Shown: positions 46,219 through 57,236, numbered from the stretch's first letter. The stretch: 64,000 bases of DNA from Acinetobacter sp. ANC 3903 (GCF_002135315.1 NZ_NEGA01000011.1:53452-117451), one strand, 5' to 3'. The notes: generated by a model from the sequence alone, not told the origin. A program made the numbers and translations.

Positions 46219-46866
46219 TTAAGATGACAAAAAGATTTTTATTTCAGGAAAAGCAAACCCCTTACAGGAGGCTTCTGATCGCCAGGCAACCGTGAGCATG
46301 ACCTTGCCCAAATGAAAGTTTTGATAGCCAAAGGTTCCAATTAAAGGATGACTACACAATCCCCCATCATGCAGCGGGTGAACATGGGTATCCAGCTCAT
46401 TTAAGTTTAACCGCACTCCCAGTCCGGCAGCTTTTAATACCGCTTCTTTGGTGGTCCAGACTTTAAACCAATAATTTGCATCCTGCTCCAATTCATTCCA
46501 GTATGTTAATTCATGAGGATGAAAGGCATGATTCGCCAAGGCTTCAAATCTGACCTTGCGATCCAGGTCTTCAATATCCACCCCGAGATCAGGCATATTG
46601 CTACTGGTCGCCAAGGCATAATTTTTTTGGCTATGACTATGATTAAAATAAAATTGCGGAAAATTGATTAAATAAGGTTTGCCATATTCAGTCGTTGCCA
46701 ACTGCTCTTGCTGAATTGACGTTTGTAACTGTTCTGAGAGTAATTGATTGCGGTAATGATAGATTTGCTGTTTTTGCAGCTGAATTTTAGCTTTACGATC
46801 TAATTCATTAGACAGCGTCACTATACGCTCAAGCGCATTCACCTCTACCCGTATCCATCTGCTCAC
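46219..46866 (-). CDS. 4'-phosphopantetheinyl transferase, Sfp type
   Basis: Enzyme of 215 residues that converts apo carrier proteins to the holo form using CoA. The magnesium-binding motif GVDIEDLDR is near residue 95 and the second motif FKVWTTKEAVLKAAGLG near 133-149. An upstream YGKPYL and FNHSHS fit the Sfp/HetI group. No polyketide, siderophore or fatty acid synthase lies nearby, so it is an orphan in this window; it may serve a remote NRPS or housekeeping carrier proteins. Confidence 0.9.
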   Translation of the reverse strand: MSRWIRVEVNALERIVTLSNELDRKAKIQLQKQQIYHYRNQLLSEQLQTSIQQEQLATTEYGKPYLINFPQFYFNHSHSQKNYALATSSNMPDLGVDIEDLDRKVRFEALANHAFHPHELTYWNELEQDANYWFKVWTTKEAVLKAAGLGVRLNLNELDTHVHPLHDGGLCSHPLIGTFGYQNFHLGKVMLTVAWRSEASCKGFAFPEIKIFLSS

Positions 46867-46904
46867 TTAAGATCGTCCTCTCAAAAATACAGTTACATCT
46901 TAAA

Positions 46905-46938
46905 AGAAAAAAGCCCAAAGATCACTTTGGGCTTTTTC
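46905..46938. terminator. Terminator after der
   Basis: AAGCCCAAAG-ATCA-CTTTGGGCTT perfect 10-bp stem with an A-rich left flank (T-rich on the minus strand). It ends the der transcript. Confidence 0.92.
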
Positions 46939-46959
46939 AAGATCATTTAAACCTAGCGA

Positions 46960-48372
46960 TTAACCGCGTTTAAATTTCTTCTCGGCTTTCTTGAATTTCT
47001 GTACATAACGGCGCTTACGTGCTGCAGTACGTTCATCAATCTGAGTTTTACGCCCTTCAAATGGGTTTTCCGAAGTCTTAAACTCAATACGTACTGGCGT
47101 ACCTTCAAGTTTGTAAACCTTACGGAATACGTTTTCTAAGTAACGACGGTAATCCGCAGGAGTTTTATCTACTTTGTTACCGTGGATCACAATCGTTGGT
47201 GGGTTTTGACCACCGATATGCGCATAACGCATTTTAATACGACGACCTTGTACCATACCCGGTTGATGCGCTTCGGTTGCATCATTCAAGATTTGAGTGA
47301 TTTTTGCAGGTGATACTTTTAAACGTGAAGAATCATATGCACGGTGGATTGAAGGATAAAGATCCCCAACACCTGTACCATGTAGCGCAGAAATTAAATG
47401 TACTTTTGCCCATGGAATAAAGTCAAAACGACGATCGACATCAAGCTTACATTGCTTACGATCATACTCAGACATGTTGTCCCATTTATTGATCGCAATC
47501 ACCATGGCACGGCCTGCTTCTAAAGCATAGCCAATTAAATGTAAATCTTGCTCAACAATACCATCACGCGCATCGACCACAACCACAATGACATTGGCAT
47601 CTTTAATCGCTTGTAAAGTTTTCACAATCGAGAACTTCTCGATCATTTCATCAACTTTACCTTTACGACGAACACCGGCAGTGTCAATCAATGTGTATTT
47701 ACGACCATCACGCTCAAATGGAATATAAACCGAGTCACGCGTCGTACCCGGTTGGTCAAATGCAACCACACGTTCTTCACCAAGAAGACGGTTTACAAGT
47801 GTTGATTTACCCACGTTAGGACGACCAATGATTGCTAAACGCAAACCTGTGTCTTTATCGTGTTCATCCGGATTTTCATCTTCAGGTACTTCAGATAATA
47901 CTTCTTCAAGCATTTGCTGAACGCCACGACCGTGACTTGCAGCGACTTGAAGCGGCTCACCCATACCCAGTTTGTAAAACTCAACCAGTGCAGCTTCAGC
48001 GTGAACACCATCTACTTTGTTGGCAACAAGATAAACTTTTTTACCCAAAGTACGCAGGTCACGTGCAATCTGTTCATCCGATGCCAGTAAGCCGGCACGT
48101 GCATCTACAACAAAAACAATGATATCAGCTTCATGAATGGCGGTTTTTGATTGTTCCGCCATGTAGGAGTCAATCCCACCTTCACTTTCGCCAATACCGC
48201 CAGTATCGACAACGATGAATGATTTATTTTGATAAGTCGCGTCGCCATACTTACGGTCACGGGTCAGACCGGCAAAGTCAGCAACAAGCGCATCACGGCT
48301 CTTGGTAATCTGGTTAAATAACGTTGATTTTCCGACGTTCGGACGACCAATGAGCGCAATTACGGGTTTCAT
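46960..48372 (-). CDS. der: Ribosome-assembly GTPase Der (EngA)
   Basis: Double GTPase of 470 residues needed for 50S assembly. Two complete G domains are visible: G1 GRPNVGKS at residues 8-15 with DTGGIG and NKVD, and a second GRPNVGKS near 185 with [10 protein letters not shown] and NKWD. The KH-like domain and a basic tail ([18 protein letters not shown]) follow. It is downstream of bamB, separated by a terminator, so it may also have its own promoter. Confidence 0.97.
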   Translation of the reverse strand: MKPVIALIGRPNVGKSTLFNQITKSRDALVADFAGLTRDRKYGDATYQNKSFIVVDTGGIGESEGGIDSYMAEQSKTAIHEADIIVFVVDARAGLLASDEQIARDLRTLGKKVYLVANKVDGVHAEAALVEFYKLGMGEPLQVAASHGRGVQQMLEEVLSEVPEDENPDEHDKDTGLRLAIIGRPNVGKSTLVNRLLGEERVVAFDQPGTTRDSVYIPFERDGRKYTLIDTAGVRRKGKVDEMIEKFSIVKTLQAIKDANVIVVVVDARDGIVEQDLHLIGYALEAGRAMVIAINKWDNMSEYDRKQCKLDVDRRFDFIPWAKVHLISALHGTGVGDLYPSIHRAYDSSRLKVSPAKITQILNDATEAHQPGMVQGRRIKMRYAHIGGQNPPTIVIHGNKVDKTPADYRRYLENVFRKVYKLEGTPVRIEFKTSENPFEGRKTQIDERTAARKRRYVQKFKKAEKKFKRG

Positions 48373-48450
48373 AAATTAACCTTTATTCAAGATCAGCCAG
48401 TAGGTCTGGTCTGAACAAGCAGAAACAATGGAAGAAATAATGGGCCAAAA

Positions 48451-48490
48451 ATAAATAAAACACGGGGCATTGAATACTCAATCCCCCGTG
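48451..48490 (-). terminator. Terminator between bamB and der
   Basis: CACGGGG-C-ATTGA / TCAAT-C-CCCCGTG forms a long stem with a four-base loop. On the minus strand it runs into TTTTATTTATT. It may attenuate read-through from bamB into der. Confidence 0.88.
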
Positions 48491-48534
48491 TAAAAAAATA
48501 CGGTTAGCTTAGTTTAACATAAGGCTGAAAAAAA

Positions 48535-49683
48535 TTAACGGTTCTGCCAGATGCTTAAAGCACCCTTACGGGTCGCTACATAAAGTTGGTTATCAATCAC
48601 ACGTAGGGTACGCACTTCGCCACTGGTTTTTGAACGACCAATCAGCTGGCCTGTTGCCGGATCAATTAAATGCAATACGCCATCCAAATCACCCACCACC
48701 AGATCCTGACCCAAGATCACCGGATTACTGAGTTGGCGATTTAGCAGGCTGTCATTTTGCCATAATTGTTGACCTGTGGTCAGTGCATAAGCGGTTATTT
48801 TTCCATCAGCCTGAGCAACATAAACGGTGTTATTAAATACTTCAGGACGCTGGATACTGCTGGCATCTTCACTCCACACAATTTGTTGTGCAGCCAGATC
48901 CATCACCGTCACCTGCCCCTGGAAACTGGTCGTTACCAGGAATTGTCCAGCTACGACAGGCTCACCATCAATATCATTCAGACGCTGAATATCCGAACGT
49001 CCGTCACTGACGGCAACACGACGCTGCATACGCGGCACACCACTGATAATATCCAGCGCATATACATAGGCATTGGATGAAGCAATCAGAACAGTACGCG
49101 GATCAAGCACCACCGGTGTAGCAACACCACGCAAGCTGAACTGTACATTCGGCAGGTTATAAGTCCAGACTTGCTGACCTGTAGCAAGATCATGCGCATA
49201 GACCGTATCATCATTGCTAATGGTAATGACACGACCGGACTGAATTAACGAAGCAGATAAAATGGCGCCTGACAACTGTGCAGTCCATTTTTGCTCACCT
49301 GTGGCCTGATCCAGAGCAAACAATTGACCTTTTTTATTGCCGACCACAACAATGCCTTCACCGGCCTCTATACCCGCGCTTAAACCCTGCTTAGAAACTT
49401 TTTGTTTCCATAGGCGTTGTTTACCTTGATAGGCAGACACTTCACCATTTGGATCGACGGCAAAAACTACACCATTAGCGGCATCTAAACGCAGACGTAA
49501 TGGGTCTGCTTTACTGGTCGAAGAAACACTTTGAGAAAATACAGGAACAAGATTTTTTGCTTGCACCAATTTAGGCAATGGATTCGGTTTAACCTCTTCC
49601 ACCTTGATTTTATTGGTAGAACAACCGGCAAGTGCAAATGTTAAAATTGTTAGTGCAAACGGTATTTTGTATTTTCTATCCAT
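48535..49683 (-). CDS. bamB: Outer-membrane assembly lipoprotein BamB
   Basis: Eight-bladed beta-propeller lipoprotein of the BAM complex, 382 residues. The lipobox is LAGC with C21 from the ATG at 49683; a GTG one codon upstream is an alternative. PQQ-like repeats recur: ATGEQKWTAQLSGAI, LATGQQVWTYNLP, LAAQQIVWSEDAS, LTTGQQLWQNDS, DPATGQLIGR. The ATG overlaps the stop of the YfgM-like gene (TGATG). Confidence 0.95.
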   Translation of the reverse strand: MDRKYKIPFALTILTFALAGCSTNKIKVEEVKPNPLPKLVQAKNLVPVFSQSVSSTSKADPLRLRLDAANGVVFAVDPNGEVSAYQGKQRLWKQKVSKQGLSAGIEAGEGIVVVGNKKGQLFALDQATGEQKWTAQLSGAILSASLIQSGRVITISNDDTVYAHDLATGQQVWTYNLPNVQFSLRGVATPVVLDPRTVLIASSNAYVYALDIISGVPRMQRRVAVSDGRSDIQRLNDIDGEPVVAGQFLVTTSFQGQVTVMDLAAQQIVWSEDASSIQRPEVFNNTVYVAQADGKITAYALTTGQQLWQNDSLLNRQLSNPVILGQDLVVGDLDGVLHLIDPATGQLIGRSKTSGEVRTLRVIDNQLYVATRKGALSIWQNR

Positions 49684-50384
49684 CACGACTCATCCACTTG
49701 TGTTTCTAAAATTGGGCGTTCCACATCAGGATCATCAACTAAAACGCCAACACTTTCGAGTTTAATTTGTAAAATTTGACGTTCTTGCTTACGTTCAAGC
49801 AACGCATCCCATGCGCTCATATACGATTTTTTAGCATTTTCTATATCATTTTTAGCCACATAGACATCACCACGTGCTTCATCAGCAGTCGCCTTAAAGG
49901 CAGGATCGGTCACTGCAGCCAATGTTTTAATTGCATCGTCATATTTCTTTTGTGCCAGCTGAGCATAAGCTAAACGAAGCTTAACTACTTGCACTAAACC
50001 GGCATCATCCAGTTTGGAATTTTCAACTTTTTTCAAGGCACGTTCTGCATGTGCATAATCGGCTTTGTCATAAGCCAGCTTAGCCATCAACAATTGAGTT
50101 TGAATGGCCTGCACAGAATCTGGAGCTTCCTTAACAATTTTGTCCGCAGTTGCAGATAAGGCATTAAATGCATTGGCATCGCCTGAAGCACCTTTTGCAT
50201 CATCCATCAACTGTTGAACTTTAGCTGTTTGCTTTTGAGACTCAGCCAAATTCTTCTTCTGCCAATATTCCCAGCCAAAAAAGGCAATCAACGCAATTAA
50301 AATCCCACTCATCATGGCAGAACCATATTTTTTAGTGAAAGATTTTAAGTTATCAAGTTGTTCTTCATCACTCAATGCGTTCAT
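49683..50384 (-). CDS. YfgM-like membrane-anchored TPR protein
   Basis: 233-residue protein with one N-terminal transmembrane helix (about 23-43, AMMSGILIALIAFFGWEYW) and a periplasmic tetratricopeptide region. In E. coli YfgM works with the PpiD chaperone at SecYEG. It is located between hisS and bamB, the standard place for this family. Confidence 0.9.
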   Translation of the reverse strand: MNALSDEEQLDNLKSFTKKYGSAMMSGILIALIAFFGWEYWQKKNLAESQKQTAKVQQLMDDAKGASGDANAFNALSATADKIVKEAPDSVQAIQTQLLMAKLAYDKADYAHAERALKKVENSKLDDAGLVQVVKLRLAYAQLAQKKYDDAIKTLAAVTDPAFKATADEARGDVYVAKNDIENAKKSYMSAWDALLERKQERQILQIKLESVGVLVDDPDVERPILETQVDES

Positions 50385-50413
50385 GGGATTAGCTTTTCCT
50401 TATGTTATTTGGC

Positions 50414-51709
50414 TTATTTTGAAGAAAATTTTTCGATGATAAATGGCACAAAATCAGCCACTGCAATTTCAGTTTGTTCTGCTGTTGCCAGCTCCTTGAC
50501 CAGAATTTGCTGAGCTTCGGCCTCACGTTCACCAAAGATTAAAGCATAAACGGCACCGGCCTGATCGGCTTTTTTCATCTGAGATTTCATTGAACCTTGT
50601 GAACCGGTTTTTAAACGGATACGGCTATTGGCTGCTTCAAGCTGGTCACGAATCTGCTCGGCAAGAACCAAAGCCTTGGCCTGAGATGCTGGATCTGAAA
50701 CCAGGAACATTTCACAATCACGAACAGGTGTGTTGTCTTCCACTTGTTCAAGCAGAAGCAACAGACGTTCCATACCCATGGCAAAACCAACGGCGGGTAC
50801 CGATTGATCAGGTTTACCTTTGAGCTGGCCAACCAAACCATCATAACGGCCACCGGCACACACGGTACCTTGTGACCCTAAATGTGTAGTGGTCCATTCA
50901 AAGACTGTTTTGTTGTAATAGTCCAGACCGCGAACCAGTTTCTGGTTAATCACAAACTCAATGCCGGCATCAGTCAAATATTGTTGCAATTGAGCAAAAT
51001 GCGCCAAGGTTTCTTCACCCATAAAGTCATGAAGTTTCGGTGCATTTTCTAAAATTGACTGAGTTTTCGCATCTTTAGAATCTAAAATACGCAGCGGATT
51101 CGTAGTTAAACGGCGCTGTGAGTCCTCATCTAAATCAGCTTTATGTGATTCTAAAAATTCAACCAATGCAGCACGGTAGTCTGCACGCTCGTCAGACTCA
51201 CCCAATGTATTCAATTCAAGCTGCACTTTATCGGCCACACCCATGCGTTTCCACAAGCGCGCAGTCATCAGAATCAATTCTGCGTCCTGGTCTGGCGTTG
51301 CCACACCAAAAGTTTCTACACCAAATTGATGGAACTGGCGGTAGCGACCTTTTTGCGGTTTTTCATAACGGAACATCGGCCCGATATACCACACGCGCGG
51401 AGTGGCACCACGAAGCAGATTATGCTCCAGCATGGCACGTACACAGCCTGCTGTCCCTTCAGGACGCAAAGTCAAAGACTCAGGCGGATTACCTTTGTCC
51501 AGAAAGGTGTACATTTCTTTTTCGACGATATCGGTTGCATCACCAATTGAACGCTTGAACAGATTGGTCTGCTCAACCATCGGCAAACGGATTTGCTGGT
51601 AACCATAAGCATCCATAAGTGATGCTAAATGTTGCTCAAGACGTCTCCATGCAGGGGTTTGCGTTGGAAGAATGTCATTAAAACCTTTGATTGCGACAAT
51701 TGAACTCAT
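50414..51709 (-). CDS. hisS: Histidyl-tRNA synthetase
   Basis: Class II synthetase of 431 residues. Motif 2 is [21 protein letters not shown] near residue 108; the HisA/B histidine-binding motifs are [15 protein letters not shown] and GGRYDGLV. The C-terminal anticodon domain begins near 330 ([16 protein letters not shown]). It lies three bases after ispG on the same strand. Confidence 0.97.
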   Translation of the reverse strand: MSSIVAIKGFNDILPTQTPAWRRLEQHLASLMDAYGYQQIRLPMVEQTNLFKRSIGDATDIVEKEMYTFLDKGNPPESLTLRPEGTAGCVRAMLEHNLLRGATPRVWYIGPMFRYEKPQKGRYRQFHQFGVETFGVATPDQDAELILMTARLWKRMGVADKVQLELNTLGESDERADYRAALVEFLESHKADLDEDSQRRLTTNPLRILDSKDAKTQSILENAPKLHDFMGEETLAHFAQLQQYLTDAGIEFVINQKLVRGLDYYNKTVFEWTTTHLGSQGTVCAGGRYDGLVGQLKGKPDQSVPAVGFAMGMERLLLLLEQVEDNTPVRDCEMFLVSDPASQAKALVLAEQIRDQLEAANSRIRLKTGSQGSMKSQMKKADQAGAVYALIFGEREAEAQQILVKELATAEQTEIAVADFVPFIIEKFSSK

Positions 51710-51712
51710 GAT

Positions 51713-52834
51713 CTACTCAGAAAAACCTGTGCGAATAATCTCTTTGGATTTAGCTTCTTCAAGCTCGGAAACACGTTGACGAACCATAGATTCGATTTCA
51801 TCAACCAATTGATTGGTATCGATTAAATGGCTTTTCTCGCCATTACGATACACCAGTGAACGCGGGCTTGCACCTACTACGCCAATATCGGCTTCTTTGG
51901 CTTCACCCGGACCATTCACTTTACACCCAATCACGGACACATCCATGGGGGTACGAATATCTTCTAAACGCTCTTCCAGTGCCTGCATCACTTTAATCAC
52001 GTTGAATTCCTGGCGTGAACAGCTTGGGCAAGCAATGAAGTTAATGCCGTTCGAACGAAGCCCCAATGATTTTAAAATATCAAAACCAATTTTCACTTCT
52101 TCTTCAGGTTCAGCAGCCAAAGAAATACGCATGGTATCGCCAATGCCTTCCATCAGCAAACCACCGAGCGCAATTGCTGATTTCACCGAACCGGTACGGT
52201 AAATACCAGCTTCAGTCACGCCCAAATGTAGGGGATTATCGATTTGCGCAGACAATAAACGGTAGGCATCCATGGTCAAAAACACATTCGACGCTTTAAC
52301 CGATATTTTAAATTCCTGAAAGTCCAGACGGTCTAAAATATCAATATGACGCATTGCTGATTCAAGCAAGGCCTGACCAGTAGGTTCGCCATATTTTTTC
52401 TGAATGTCTTTTTCCAGTGAACCGGCATTCACCCCGATACGCATGGAAATATCATGATGTTTTGCTGCTGCCACCACTTCACGGATTTTCACTTCGGAAC
52501 CAATATTGCCCGGGTTAATACGCAAACAGTCTGCACCGAGGTCAGCAACGGCTAAGGCAATTTTATAGTCGAAGTGAATATCGGCAACCAGTGGAACATT
52601 GACCTGCTTGCGAATTTCGCCGAATGCTGCTGCTGCTTCCATGCTTGGAACGGAAACACGCATGATATCGGCACCAGCATCTGCACAACGCTGAATCTGC
52701 GCAACAGTTGCTGCCACATCACAGGTTTCAGTATTGGTCATACTTTGAATGCTGATCGGTGCATCACCACCTACATACACAGAACCAACACGAATTTTAC
52801 GAGTAGGACGGCGCTTAATCGGATTTTCAATCAT
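51713..52834 (-). CDS. ispG: (E)-4-hydroxy-3-methylbut-2-enyl-diphosphate synthase
   Basis: [4Fe-4S] enzyme of the MEP isoprenoid pathway, 373 residues. The TIM barrel begins with [20 protein letters not shown]. The cluster cysteines are in the C-terminal part: [13 protein letters not shown] and [18 protein letters not shown]. It lies 24 bases after rodZ. Confidence 0.97.
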   Translation of the reverse strand: MIENPIKRRPTRKIRVGSVYVGGDAPISIQSMTNTETCDVAATVAQIQRCADAGADIMRVSVPSMEAAAAFGEIRKQVNVPLVADIHFDYKIALAVADLGADCLRINPGNIGSEVKIREVVAAAKHHDISMRIGVNAGSLEKDIQKKYGEPTGQALLESAMRHIDILDRLDFQEFKISVKASNVFLTMDAYRLLSAQIDNPLHLGVTEAGIYRTGSVKSAIALGGLLMEGIGDTMRISLAAEPEEEVKIGFDILKSLGLRSNGINFIACPSCSRQEFNVIKVMQALEERLEDIRTPMDVSVIGCKVNGPGEAKEADIGVVGASPRSLVYRNGEKSHLIDTNQLVDEIESMVRQRVSELEEAKSKEIIRTGFSE

Positions 52835-52858
52835 TGATATCGCTCTATTCTTGACCCA

Positions 52859-53650
52859 TTAACGTGACAAACGGAAATCTGCTTTTCCGTTCACGGTATA
52901 AGATGACAATGCAATATTTTCATTGTTCAAGGTTAAAGTCACAGCTGATGCATCATCCAGACGAATTTGGAACGGTGTTTCACCATTCAATTTCAAGTTA
53001 GATGACTGACGGCCAGTTGCCAGCACTTTACCGGTTGCATCAACAATATGCACAGAAGTTGGATGACTGAATGCAAGTTCAAGCTGATCTCCCGACACCG
53101 CAGTCGAGTTATCCAGATTCAATACCTGAACATCAGATTCAGCTGGAGCAACTTCCTGACTGTCACTTTCTGTGCTGGACGACCAGTTTTGTATCGCCAT
53201 AACAGCAACAGCAATTGCAACCAGTACCGCCAAAGTCACCAAAATGCGTTTTAGCCATTTCTTGTTACGGTCACTCTTAGAACCAGGCAGCTTGCCCATG
53301 ATTTTAATCGGTGAATTGTTTAAGGCATGATTGGGTAACAATCCGGTATCATTTTGATAGATCTCATCAAAACGTTGAATAATAGAACTTGCATCCACCT
53401 TCAGGTATTTCGCATAGGTGCGATAATAGCCCTTGATAAAGGTGGCTTCTGGCAAAGCCTTATAATCATCTTGCTCTAAAGCTGTCAAAGTTTTTACAGG
53501 GATGTTTAAATCTTTGACAACTTCACTTAATTCACGCTTTTGTGCAATTCGAACTTGACGTAAGTACTCGCCTGGACGCTGAACATTTCCTAATGCAGTG
53601 GGTACTACGCTTGAACCATTCGATTGCGGTGAATTAGGATTTACTTCCAT
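52859..53650 (-). CDS. rodZ: Cytoskeletal/rod-shape protein RodZ
   Basis: Membrane protein of 263 residues linking MreB to the cell-wall machinery. A Cro-like helix-turn-helix domain spans about 25-95 (GEYLRQVRIAQKRELSEVVKDLNIPVKTLTALE, written in two joined helices), with a basic juxtamembrane stretch, a transmembrane helix about 134-154 and a periplasmic DUF4115 domain at the C-terminus. The start overlaps the pilW end by ten bases. Confidence 0.92.
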   Translation of the reverse strand: MEVNPNSPQSNGSSVVPTALGNVQRPGEYLRQVRIAQKRELSEVVKDLNIPVKTLTALEQDDYKALPEATFIKGYYRTYAKYLKVDASSIIQRFDEIYQNDTGLLPNHALNNSPIKIMGKLPGSKSDRNKKWLKRILVTLAVLVAIAVAVMAIQNWSSSTESDSQEVAPAESDVQVLNLDNSTAVSGDQLELAFSHPTSVHIVDATGKVLATGRQSSNLKLNGETPFQIRLDDASAVTLTLNNENIALSSYTVNGKADFRLSR

Positions 53651-54447
53651 ACGGCCTCAGTACTGTACTGTAATTGCAGATAACGTTGGTATTCCGGACT
53701 TTCAGGGAACAGTGCACGCAACTGGTTAACTAAAACCTGCGTTCCCATTGTGTCACTATTTGCCCGTGCAATTCGGATACCAATCCAAAGCGCACGTGCA
53801 CCTTGATTCTTTTGACCGACACTACGCACAAACTGTTCATACAATTGTGTTGCAGCGGCGGTCTGCTGTTTTGCATAAAAAATTTCTGACAACTCTAACA
53901 TTGAAACATAAGAGTCACGATTGACTTGCAGGGCCTGTTTGAATGTTTTTTCAGCATTCGAAACATCACCGAGTTTTAAGTAAATTCGTCCTGCATTTTC
54001 CAATGCTCTGTAGCGTTGATCATAGCCTAATGTAGCGCCTGCCACATTGAGCTGTTGAAGCGCATCATTATAACGCTCAATTTGATACAAATAAGTACCG
54101 TAGTTGTTACGCGCTTGTGCATTTTTCGGGTCGGCAGAAATCGCCCGTTTAAAATATGATTCAGCCTTATCCATGCTGATTTTACTGCCTTCTTGCTGCA
54201 GTAAAACGCCCATCATCATATTTGCCGTTGAATCACGAGAATCCACTTCAAGTGCCTGATCCAAAGCACGTTTTGCTGAATCCAGGTCACCCGATTTAAT
54301 ATATTCTGCCGCCAATTGAGTGCGAACTTTCACTGCCTTTTCAGGATCTTTTTTTCCTATTGTTGCTGGTGTTTGACATGCAGTAACAAAAATAGCAGAC
54401 ATACAAATTGTTGTAATAAAAGCTAATTTATATGCGGGCTTTCTCAA
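53641..54447 (-). CDS. pilW: Type IV pilus biogenesis TPR lipoprotein PilW/PilF, TTG start
   Basis: Outer-membrane lipoprotein pilotin that helps the PilQ secretin assemble. The open frame runs back into rlmN, but the TTG at 54447 has AGGGGA six bases upstream and gives a clean signal peptide (MRKPAYKLAFITTIC) with lipobox VTAC, cysteine 24. The 268-residue protein then has about six TPR units, e.g. DLDSAKRALDQALEVDSRD and AESYFKRAISADPKNAQARNNYG. It is upstream of rodZ in the usual order. Confidence 0.88.
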   Translation of the reverse strand: MRKPAYKLAFITTICMSAIFVTACQTPATIGKKDPEKAVKVRTQLAAEYIKSGDLDSAKRALDQALEVDSRDSTANMMMGVLLQQEGSKISMDKAESYFKRAISADPKNAQARNNYGTYLYQIERYNDALQQLNVAGATLGYDQRYRALENAGRIYLKLGDVSNAEKTFKQALQVNRDSYVSMLELSEIFYAKQQTAAATQLYEQFVRSVGQKNQGARALWIGIRIARANSDTMGTQVLVNQLRALFPESPEYQRYLQLQYSTEAVWK

Positions 54448-54463
54448 TTGGCATCCCCTTTTA

Positions 54464-55699
54464 TTATCCTTGAGTGCGCAGAATCTCATTTTGCTGCGCG
54501 ACTTTCTTTTTCCACTGTTCCGCACGACGGGTACGGTCAGCAACTTGACCCACTAACTGTCCGCACGCAGCATCAATATCATCGCCACGTGTCTGACGAA
54601 TCGTACACACAAAACCAGCATCAGACAAAGTTTTTTGGAAAGAAATAATCCGGTTACGACTTGAACGCCCGTATGGCGCATGCGGGAACGGGTTAAATGG
54701 AATCAAATTGATTTTGCTAGGCAAGTTTTTAAGCAGCTTAATCATTTGTTGTGCATGTTCAGGATGATCATTCACCCCATCTAACATTACATATTCAATA
54801 GTCACATGCTTACGCGAACTTTCGTTACCGTCTTTGGCGATATAACGCTGACACGCCGCAATCAATTGTTCTAACGGATATTTTTTATTGATTGGCACAA
54901 GTTCGTTGCGCAGCTCATCGTTTGGCGCATGCAATGAAATCGCCAAAGCAACATCAATGTCTTTCACCATTTGATCGATTTTCGGTACCACACCTGAAGT
55001 CGACAAAGTCACACGACGTTTCGACATGCCGTATGCAAAGTCATCCAGCATAATGCGCATTGAATTTAACACTGCATCATAGTTTAACAGCGGTTCACCC
55101 ATGCCCATCATCACGACGTTAGTGACTGAACGTTCACGATCTGCCACTGGCACATCTTCCATATAGGAATAGTTCGCCATCCACAACTGACCAATAATTT
55201 CAGCCTGGCTTAAATCGCGCTGAAAACCTTGTTTACCGGTTGAACAGAATGAACAGTCCAGTGCACAACCGACTTGTGAAGAAATACACAAGGTTCTACG
55301 TAAGCCGCTACGGTGTTCAGCAGGAATCAACACGGTTTCGACTAATGAGCCATCACCATCGCCAACACGGAATACCCATTTACGGGTACCATCTTTAGAA
55401 TAATTTTTATGCACCACTTCGGGCGCTTTAATTTCACAAATTTTTTCCAGTTTTTCACGCAGTTTGCCCGAGATATTGGTCATCTCGGCAAAATCAGTCA
55501 CGAAAAATTGGTGAATCCATTTCATCACTTGCCCTGCACGAAACTTCTTCTCCCCCATATCTTCGAAGAATTTTTCCATTTGCGGACGCGACATGCCAAG
55601 TAAGTTCACTTTCTCGACAGCCTTTTGCTGTGCTGGAGCGGATGGAGTGTGTTGCTGTGCCTCAGAAACTGCTGATACAGCGACTGCTTCAGTACTCAT
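54464..55699 (-). CDS. rlmN: Dual-specificity 23S rRNA/tRNA methyltransferase RlmN
   Basis: Radical SAM enzyme that methylates A2503 of 23S rRNA and A37 of some tRNAs, 411 residues. The radical SAM cysteines are in [12 protein letters not shown] near residue 148-159; [11 protein letters not shown] follows, and the methyl-carrying cysteine lies near the C-terminus in ACGQLVGQ. The N-terminal 28 residues are low-complexity (Ala/Gln/Pro). It is first in the rlmN-pilW-rodZ-ispG-hisS-yfgM-bamB run. Confidence 0.96.
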   Translation of the reverse strand: MSTEAVAVSAVSEAQQHTPSAPAQQKAVEKVNLLGMSRPQMEKFFEDMGEKKFRAGQVMKWIHQFFVTDFAEMTNISGKLREKLEKICEIKAPEVVHKNYSKDGTRKWVFRVGDGDGSLVETVLIPAEHRSGLRRTLCISSQVGCALDCSFCSTGKQGFQRDLSQAEIIGQLWMANYSYMEDVPVADRERSVTNVVMMGMGEPLLNYDAVLNSMRIMLDDFAYGMSKRRVTLSTSGVVPKIDQMVKDIDVALAISLHAPNDELRNELVPINKKYPLEQLIAACQRYIAKDGNESSRKHVTIEYVMLDGVNDHPEHAQQMIKLLKNLPSKINLIPFNPFPHAPYGRSSRNRIISFQKTLSDAGFVCTIRQTRGDDIDAACGQLVGQVADRTRRAEQWKKKVAQQNEILRTQG

Positions 55700-55773
55700 G
55701 TGTATTACCTAAACCATGTCTAAAGATGAAAGGAGAAGCTCAATATGTGAGCAAAGAATTATTCAGGGAATAA

Positions 55774-55807
55774 AAAAACCAGATAAGTATAATAACACTT
55801 ATCTGGC
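55774..55807 (-). terminator. Terminator after ndk
   Basis: CCAGATAAGT / ACTTATCTGG perfect 10-bp stem, followed on the minus strand by T7. It separates ndk from rlmN. Confidence 0.9.
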
Positions 55808-55821
55808 TTGAATACTGCGAA

Positions 55822-56253
55822 TTAACGAGTACGTGGAGCAATCTCAGTTTGAGCGAAGAAGTAGTTAACTTCACGGTCAGCAGATGCTACAGAGTCAGAA
55901 CCGTGAGCAGCGTTTTCGTCGATGCTTACAGCGAAATCTGCACGGATAGTACCAGGAGCAGCTTCTTTAGGGTTAGTCGCGCCAAGGATGTCACGGTGAG
56001 CAAGAACTGCGTTTTCGCCTTCAAGAACTGAAACAACAACTGGACCAGAAGTCATGAATGCAACTAGGTCAGCAAAGAAACCACGTTCTTTGTGCTCAGC
56101 ATAGAAGCCTTCAGCTTCAGCTTGAGTCAAGTGTTTCATTTTAGTTGCAACGATTTTAAGACCAGCTTTTTCGAAACGAGCAAAGATGTCGCCGATGTGG
56201 TTTTTAGCAACTGCGTCTGGTTTTACGATAGATAAAGTACGTTCGATAGCCAT
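55822..56253 (-). CDS. ndk: Nucleoside diphosphate kinase
   Basis: Balances NTP pools by phosphate transfer through a histidine. The 143-residue protein has [12 protein letters not shown] at the start, and the active histidine in NAAHGSDS near residue 117. It is transcribed alone. Confidence 0.97.
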   Translation of the reverse strand: MAIERTLSIVKPDAVAKNHIGDIFARFEKAGLKIVATKMKHLTQAEAEGFYAEHKERGFFADLVAFMTSGPVVVSVLEGENAVLAHRDILGATNPKEAAPGTIRADFAVSIDENAAHGSDSVASADREVNYFFAQTEIAPRTR

Positions 56254-56363
56254 GATAGGCTCCTTAAGTCAATTGTTGACATGAAAATTTGCCGCATTAT
56301 ACCGAGATAATGTGTATTTTTCTGCTTTTCATCTGTAAAAAAATACTTTTTTAAGATGAGTGC

Positions 56364-56564
56364 TTAACGTGCTTCGTCAATCCAGGCCATTTGAATCCCT
56401 TCCAGCAAACCCTCGGTAGATTTAGTCGGATCATCACTAAAGTCTGGTAACGCACAAACCCAGGCATGTAAATCGGTAAAACGAATCCATTGTGGATCCA
56501 CATCTGGATGTGCTTCAGAAAGCTCAATCGCAATATCAATAGTATCTGTCCAACGCAAACCCAT
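56364..56564 (-). CDS. iscX: Fe-S cluster assembly protein IscX
   Basis: Small acidic protein of 66 residues that binds IscS and tunes Fe-S cluster assembly. MGLRWTDTIDIAIELSEAHP, then RFTDLHAWV and LPDFSDDP, match IscX. The ATG at 56564 is chosen as it gives the family N-terminus and has GGGAA upstream; an ATG seven codons earlier is less likely. It lies here without the rest of the isc operon. Confidence 0.93.
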   Translation of the reverse strand: MGLRWTDTIDIAIELSEAHPDVDPQWIRFTDLHAWVCALPDFSDDPTKSTEGLLEGIQMAWIDEAR

Positions 56565-56653
56565 AGCTATTCCCAATATGTTCAAATCAGTTGCGGTACT
56601 TTAGCAAATTTTAGAAAAACCGCGTGAATTTCCTGATTTATCGGCACGCATTT

Positions 56654-57205
56654 TTATAACATGATATTAAAAAAAGGCGCACTCACAATAATTCCACTGG
56701 CAACCACTGCACCAATCAATGCACCCACCACGACATCACTAGGATAATGTAATCCCAATACCATCCGTGAAATCGCCACCAAAATGGTAAAAGGCAGCAT
56801 CAGAATCAGTAGCATTGGCTGAATATGGCCCAGAACAGCACTAGCCATGACGGCATGCAAGGTATGACCAGAGGGAAAACTAAAATGGTCCAGCGGTTGT
56901 TCTTGCATTCGAATCACCTGATGAACCTGATAAGGTCGAGGGCGTACGGTTTTTTGCTTTAAGATTTTATAAATGAGCGTGCCTACAGATCCACTAAGCA
57001 GCAGATACACTAACTGCACCAGATAAAATACCCCTTCCAACATCCACAGGCTGGCCAGCATAATCAACCAGAATAAACCGTTGCCGAAACGGCTGATCAT
57101 TTTAAAAAAGTAGGCCACGGCTTGTGAATGTGAAAAATGATTCAGATACAAACAACCTTTTAAATCCAGATCCAACATCGTTATTTTTGCTTTTTTAAAA
57201 TCCAT
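56654..57205 (-). CDS. PAP2-family membrane phosphatase
   Basis: 183-residue inner-membrane phosphatase with all three signature motifs: KQKTVRPRP near residue 84, PSGHT near 112 and SRMVLGLHYPSDV near 145. Such enzymes act on phosphatidic acid, undecaprenyl diphosphate or related lipids. It lies 31 bases after a GT4 glycosyltransferase on the same strand, so the two may work on the same lipid. Confidence 0.9.
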   Translation of the reverse strand: MDFKKAKITMLDLDLKGCLYLNHFSHSQAVAYFFKMISRFGNGLFWLIMLASLWMLEGVFYLVQLVYLLLSGSVGTLIYKILKQKTVRPRPYQVHQVIRMQEQPLDHFSFPSGHTLHAVMASAVLGHIQPMLLILMLPFTILVAISRMVLGLHYPSDVVVGALIGAVVASGIIVSAPFFNIML

Positions 57206-57236
57206 GATGATGCTCCTTTAAGCTGCTGCTTAAAAT

